From the NCBI RefSeq assembly GCF_000003815.2, contig NC_049979.1, positions 5,103,135 through 5,141,012 of the forward strand: a DNA stretch of 37,878 bases, in the 5' to 3' direction. The translations under genes were made by a program, and so were the position numbers. Below are positions 33,351 through 37,878 of this stretch, piece after piece. The DNA is from Branchiostoma floridae. Its lineage: Eukaryota; Chordata; Leptocardii; Amphioxiformes; Branchiostomatidae. Position 1 is the stretch's first letter, and every line of letters begins with the position of its first letter. The notes under the pieces were generated by a model. The model was not told where the DNA came from. It searched no databases and was given only the letters and a program-made list of their open reading frames with translations.

Positions 33351-34473
33351 CCCACGAACTGGCAGGATGTCCGCTGCCAGGTTATGTCCTTGTACCAGGA
33401 GTGTTTGGATGGAGGCTGGAGTTACTATGGTGAGGTGTCTTCCCCACAAAAAGAACCTTGCTACACTTAACTCTTGCAAAAGAGATTTATGTTACGTTCC
33501 ATTCATATGTAATTGGTGGACAACAAGAAGCCATTGTGAGCCTGCCCCCATTCTAACCACCACAAGCCGTTAGCAGAAAAGAAGCTGAAGCCAGATATTT
33601 TCTGTAGAAATACAATATTATCATGGAAAAGGTGCCTGGTTTTGGAAACCTATACTAGCAAGTGAAGCTTTGAAGACCATAAAAGGGTCAGTTACTCAGT
33701 ACCACTTAAGTTCTCACTAGCCTGGACTTTGTCCTACACAAAACAAACTAAATATCAAAATGAAAGGTCCACATGAACGACTGGTTTGCCACCTACAATG
33801 AAAGACTGTCAACACAGAAAAAAAAACTGTTACAGAAGGGTTGGACGGTTGTGCTGCCATATGCACAGCTTATAATATCTGTAATGACTGAGCCCCCCTC
33901 AATGCCTACATCAGCACATAGGCAGTGTCAGAAATACAATGTACATACATGATATACCATAAATCACCAAAATAAATCATACATCAAATGAATCAAAAGC
34001 AAAAGTCTTGGACTATATCCAAAGTAAGTCCACACTCCCTTAAAATGGATACAGTATGTCTATGTGGCCAAGTGGTTTATGAGAGTATAACCTATAGCCA
34101 TGATAGCAAGGGGGTTTAAAGAGGGACCTCTTTCAACCTCCTTGCCTATAGCTAGTCTGGTTGGTTCTGGAAAAAACACCTCAGACAGTTCATCTACACG
34201 GGCCATATCAATTACTCAGTATTAAACTAAGCTAATAGGGTAAGCCATTGATCTATAAGCTACCAAAGTTTGACTTATAACTACAAATGAGTTAACACAA
34301 ACAATGTGAGAGGGCAAATAATGCCAAAAAATCACAGCTGTTTGCCGCGACTTAACAAGATCTTCAGTGCTTAGCAATGAATAAACAAAACACAAACAAG
34401 AGATTTGCTGCAGATAAAGACGCACGTCATTCTGGTAATCTCCTATTGTCTAGTATATCATGAGATTCAATAA

Positions 34474-34862
34474 CGTCGGTAAGGCCTAGGAAAAAAAATG
34501 TTGTGTTTCCTGTTTCCCTACCTACCCTAAAAAAACCTGCCGACCCTAGACTTTTTTTGGGGTGGGCAGTGGAGTCACATAGCTTCCAGTTAGAATTTTC
34601 ATTCAGCCTGCTTCCTATTGAAGTAAAATACTGCTTGTCCCATCTAATGAAGGATAAATGTATCTATCATGCAAGTTTGACATTGAAAGACAAGTGTCAT
34701 CATGTATTTCAGTTTACTTTGTTTAAGTGTATTGTAATATGTATCAGTAGAGTTTTGGCCAGCCTAAAAAAAAATAAAAGAAAAAAAAAGATAATCCCTA
34801 CCTACCGACCCTAATTTTTTCAGGACTGAAACAGGAAACACAACATTTTTTTTCCTAGGCCT
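34474..34862. mobile_element. GGCCTAGG-ended foldback element, fullest copy
   Basis: AAGGCCTAGGAAAAAAAATG and its mirror CATTTTTTTTCCTAGGCCTA bound about 389 bases. Subterminal CCTACCTACC(CTAA) motifs also occur at both ends. No clear long target duplication; a TA or shorter target is possible. Inverse orientation to the copies in the 1-4700 duplication. Confidence 0.75.
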
Positions 34863-35417
34863 AATCTTTTAGGAGATCCATCATTCACCGAAAGTCAATA
34901 ACCATGGTGTAGTTACCAATGGAGCTTGTTCACAAATCAAAGAAAACATATGACACACCAACTTCCATGCTTTGGTTCCTCTTATTCACAAATGTTTGAT
35001 AAAGTTTTCTGTCATCTCTAAGGCTCACTTTCAGTCTTTCTCTTATGTTGAAATTTCAGGAATGTGTTAAGTGCCATCTATTCAGACTAAAACTATTCAG
35101 ACACTGGTTTGATAGGGCTACTTTAGATGCCAGAGGTATTCAACATGTCATATAACTTGTAATTGTGTTACCTGGATACAAGTACATGACATGTATGAAA
35201 GGAATCTACACATGAAAAAGTAAATATAATACAGTATGCATGGCAACAACTTCAACAAAGTTCCCATCAACATAGTAACTGGTACTTCAGTCTGTCTTCA
35301 CTTTCCTACTTCACTGACAGTACATAATAAAAGGGTAGGCACTGCTGCAAGTATGTTACTCAGGATCAAGAAGCTTGACAAACCTTTCAAATGCAAATAA
35401 CTGGGGCACAGGGACTG

Positions 35418-35570
35418 TCATCTCCAAGCAGATCCAATGGCATAAGATAGTACCAAACTAGCCAAAGAGTGTAGTCAGCCAAAAGGTGTCCATTTGCCCT
35501 GTGGCGAAACACACTCCTATTCCTAAGCCGACTTCACTCTTATGTTACCGTAGGATCTGCTTGGAGATTA
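35418..35570. mobile_element. TAATCTCC foldback MITE, copy 4
   Basis: Starts TCATCTCCAAGCAGATCC (one end substitution) and ends CTGCTTGGAGATTA. Perfect 9-bp duplication CAGGGACTG at 35409-35417 and 35571-35579. Confidence 0.9.
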
Positions 35571-35984
35571 CAGGGACTGATGCAAATACAAATAGTGCCG
35601 AAAAAATATTAGAAAAAAAAACACTTTTAAAAAACCTGAATACAAAATGTCTTCAAATGCCTGATTTTTTAAACATTTTAAAACTGACTTGGCTGGCATG
35701 CCATTGAAATTAGGTCACTGAATTGTGACAGTATATCACAGCATGTGAATAATTTAGTAACTTCACACCTAATAGATCCTGACCATTATGAATGTAAGAT
35801 GGTTCCCTAGAGACCCTGTGAAGAATCTGGATTAGGATATTCGCCATGGAGATACAGGTGTTGGGAAGATGGCATCCATACTTAGGTTATCGATATCACC
35901 TTATCTGGAGCTACATCGCTACTCCTGGTGGTTGTCCTTGACTACCAGGCTTTCAAATCTATTCTTTATAATTCACTATGCCAA

Positions 35985-36100
35985 AAACTGTCATCATGGT
36001 TTTGGAAACGGTTGAAACTATGTCCAGTTACTTGAGTAACTGCTTTCTAGCTTATCTTATTACCTGGATATCTAACCTTCATCGATCTAGTCTTCATAAT
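35985..36100 (+). mobile_element. Fragment of the hammerhead-associated repeat family
   Basis: TTTTGGAAACGG, GTCCAGTTACTTGAGTAACT and CTGGATATCTAACCTTCAT follow the order seen downstream of the hammerhead-like motifs at 5228 (minus) and 26050 (minus). The catalytic core itself is missing. Confidence 0.4.
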
Positions 36101-37246
36101 TGTTTCAAAATATTCAGATCATTAACATCTAAACTGGGGAGGACTTACAACCTGACAACAAACTCAAGAGAACAGGAAAAGACGTATTTTTAAGTTGGTT
36201 AATGGATATATGCAAGCGTCAAATTTCACAATTTCTATATATTTTACCATCAGTCTACAATCAGACATGAAACATACCAAAGTTAAGCTGGTTCAACTAT
36301 AAGTTAATATTTTACTTCTATAATTGTACCCACCAGCATAGGATAAAATTGACTGTTAACTGTTCATCTCCTGCGGTACACACGGGATTTGTAGTGAGGG
36401 TGATGTAGCCTGTACAGCAGTATGCAATATCTGGGAGAAATCAGTAGGATGGAGGAACAAACACAGAAGGAAGGCAGCCAACAAATTTGGCAATTGCATT
36501 CCACAGTACCTGTGCAATTAATTGAAGATAACGGACAATATTTAGTCTCAATGTAAGAATAAATTGAGCCCTTTTATGACCCCACACTGCATATTTGCAG
36601 GAAGCCTTCGTTAATGCAGAATTCTGCACAGAACTAATGCTGATGTGCTACCCTTTTCACAAGTTGGTCAACTTTCACCTAAGGTTCTTGGTGGACCAGA
36701 AAGTCATTTCAAAACAGTGCCCTTACAGATTGTTATGTGTGTTGAGTACAACTTCTGTAAGCTGCCCTGGGCAAACTCTTACATAAAAGCAGATCCGGAA
36801 TCAATGTCCCATGGTGAAGAGCAGCCAGGTCAATAGGCACCTGACTGTTGCACTAAGTTCAATGTTTATGTTTTTTGTTTAATTTCAACAGTTTGATAAA
36901 ACTTTGTACTCTGCATTGTTAACATTTCCATGGTTATGCAATGCTATCCGTGTCAAATCCTTGACCCTTCCCACCCAGGAGGGTATATCTACAGTACTGG
37001 GAAGGGTACAGAGTTTGGTGGTTAACTGTTGGGGTTTGAGACGGCCAAGTAGACCATGGCCACTGGGTAATAGTATATCTACAGGTCCTCTGAAGTCTGG
37101 TAACCAGGAAGTCTAGTCACATGCCTCTAAAATGAAAGGGTTTGTTGTTTTCTAGTGAGACAGTGGTCTAAATATCCCTCAAGGATGTTGACAGTCATTT
37201 AAAGTAGCTGGCAGAACTTACTCTCCAAGCAGAGGTCACAATTTTC

Positions 37247-37759
37247 TAATCTCCAAGCAGATCCTACGATGGCATAAGATAGTACTAAACTGGCCAAGGA
37301 GTGTAGTAAGCTAAGAGGTGTCCATTTGCCATGTAGAATCTGCCCCCAGTCAGTAGCTAAACACACTCCTAGACCGGCTTCACTCCTCTACTACAGGGCT
37401 CGAAATACTGGGGTTTTGTGCACCCAAAATTGGAGCTGTGCACCCAATTTTTTTCTGTGGGTTCATACGCTTATGTATGTTAAGATGTCAGTATACTCAG
37501 TAAACACCATATTCTTGACATCTATGTGGTAGAATTTACTAGAAAGATAATAAAATGACTGTCATAGTACTTCTGATTTCTGAAGAGCTCTGCAATTAAG
37601 AGGTTTGCAATTAGGTTATTCTAATATTCTACTTTATTTCATGTGGTGCACCCAAAAATATTTTGGTGCACCAGTGCACCTATTCCCAAAAAGGAATTTC
37701 GAGCCCTGTACTAGCTTTTGATTCTATCTTATGCTACCGTAGGATCTGCTTGGAGATAA
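37247..37759. mobile_element. TAATCTCC foldback MITE, copy 5, interrupted by another element
   Basis: Starts TAATCTCCAAGCAGATCC and ends GGATCTGCTTGGAGATA. Perfect 9-bp duplication ACAATTTTC at 37238-37246 and 37760-37768. It is split by the insertion at 37394-37708; without that the element would be about 190 bases, in line with its relatives. Confidence 0.9.
37394..37708. mobile_element. CAGGGCTCGAAAT-ended element nested in a TAATCTCC MITE
   Basis: Ends CAGGGCTCGAAATACTGG and AATTTCGAGCCCTG, flanked by TACTA on both sides (37389-37393, 37709-37713). Interior GTGCACCCAAAATTGGAGCT repeats in degenerate form. Its position dates it as younger than the host MITE. Confidence 0.85.
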
Positions 37760-37878
37760 ACAATTTTCACCACCAACCTCTGATTGTAGAGTAAAAGAAG
37801 TGTAGATGTTAGCAGCAGACAGGTAAGTCACACCATGTGAAAGGCTCCCGGAAATGAAACCACATCAGTGTCTTCGGG

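Larger units (their letters stand above)
31520..37878. other. Upstream intron or 5' flank, no recognised exon
   Basis: About 6.3 kb searched on the minus strand for a VRVRPF-type exon without success. It holds the TAATCTCC MITEs at 32281, 35418 and 37247, the GGCCTAGG foldback at 34474-34862, a CAGTTACTTGAGTAACTG family fragment at 35985-36100 and a complex block at 32850-33350. The rest is AT-rich sequence with nothing recognised. Confidence 0.65.

Noticed and set aside
31520-37878. Search for the missing N-terminal kinesin exon (VRVRPF-type)
   Set aside because: No minus-strand match with a donor was found by eye. It probably lies past 37878, though a short exon could have been missed.

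Overview
The window looks like intron-rich animal nuclear DNA. It is most likely from a cephalochordate (amphioxus, Branchiostoma) or another invertebrate deuterostome. That placement rests on the gene family, the AT-rich introns packed with short inverted-repeat transposons, and the style of those elements; no species-diagnostic sequence was checked. There are no bacterial operons, CRISPR arrays or viral genes.

One gene explains nearly all real coding sequence. It lies on the minus strand and spans at least 31519 down to 7037, probably continuing to about 1020. It encodes a kinesin-3 motor most like KIF28/KLP-6. I assembled 20 consecutive exons by hand. All have GT donors and AG acceptors, and the reading phase is continuous across all 19 junctions, giving about 724 residues. 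Domain order is motor (P-loop, switch I, switch II, L12 with a short lysine patch, helix 6), neck and coiled coil, FHA domain, KIF28-type linker, then a WDP-containing beta-rich region. The first 15 to 30 codons, with the usual VRVRPF strand, are not visible and probably lie beyond 37878. The 3' end runs into a 2.67-kb tandem duplication (1-2026 and 2670-4652, with a 100-base assembly gap between). Each copy carries a candidate 57-base in-frame exon and a possible terminal exon.

Layout by position: 1-4700, duplicated 3' region; 4700-7036, dispersed repeats and a modular tandem array ending in the last confident exon; 7037-8619, two exons; 8620-14765, a 6-kb intron with repeats and non-coding blocks that look unusually complex; 14766-31519, the densely spaced linker, FHA and motor exons; 31520-37878, upstream intron or flank with no recognised exon and several transposons.

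The most interesting material is repetitive DNA. A foldback MITE family (TAATCTCC ends) has 8-9 bp target duplications at all five loci, and one copy's target duplication contains the gene's own 5' splice site. Two tandem arrays have multiplied splice-site sequence of adjacent exons. Several inverted-repeat elements carry hammerhead-ribozyme-like cores.
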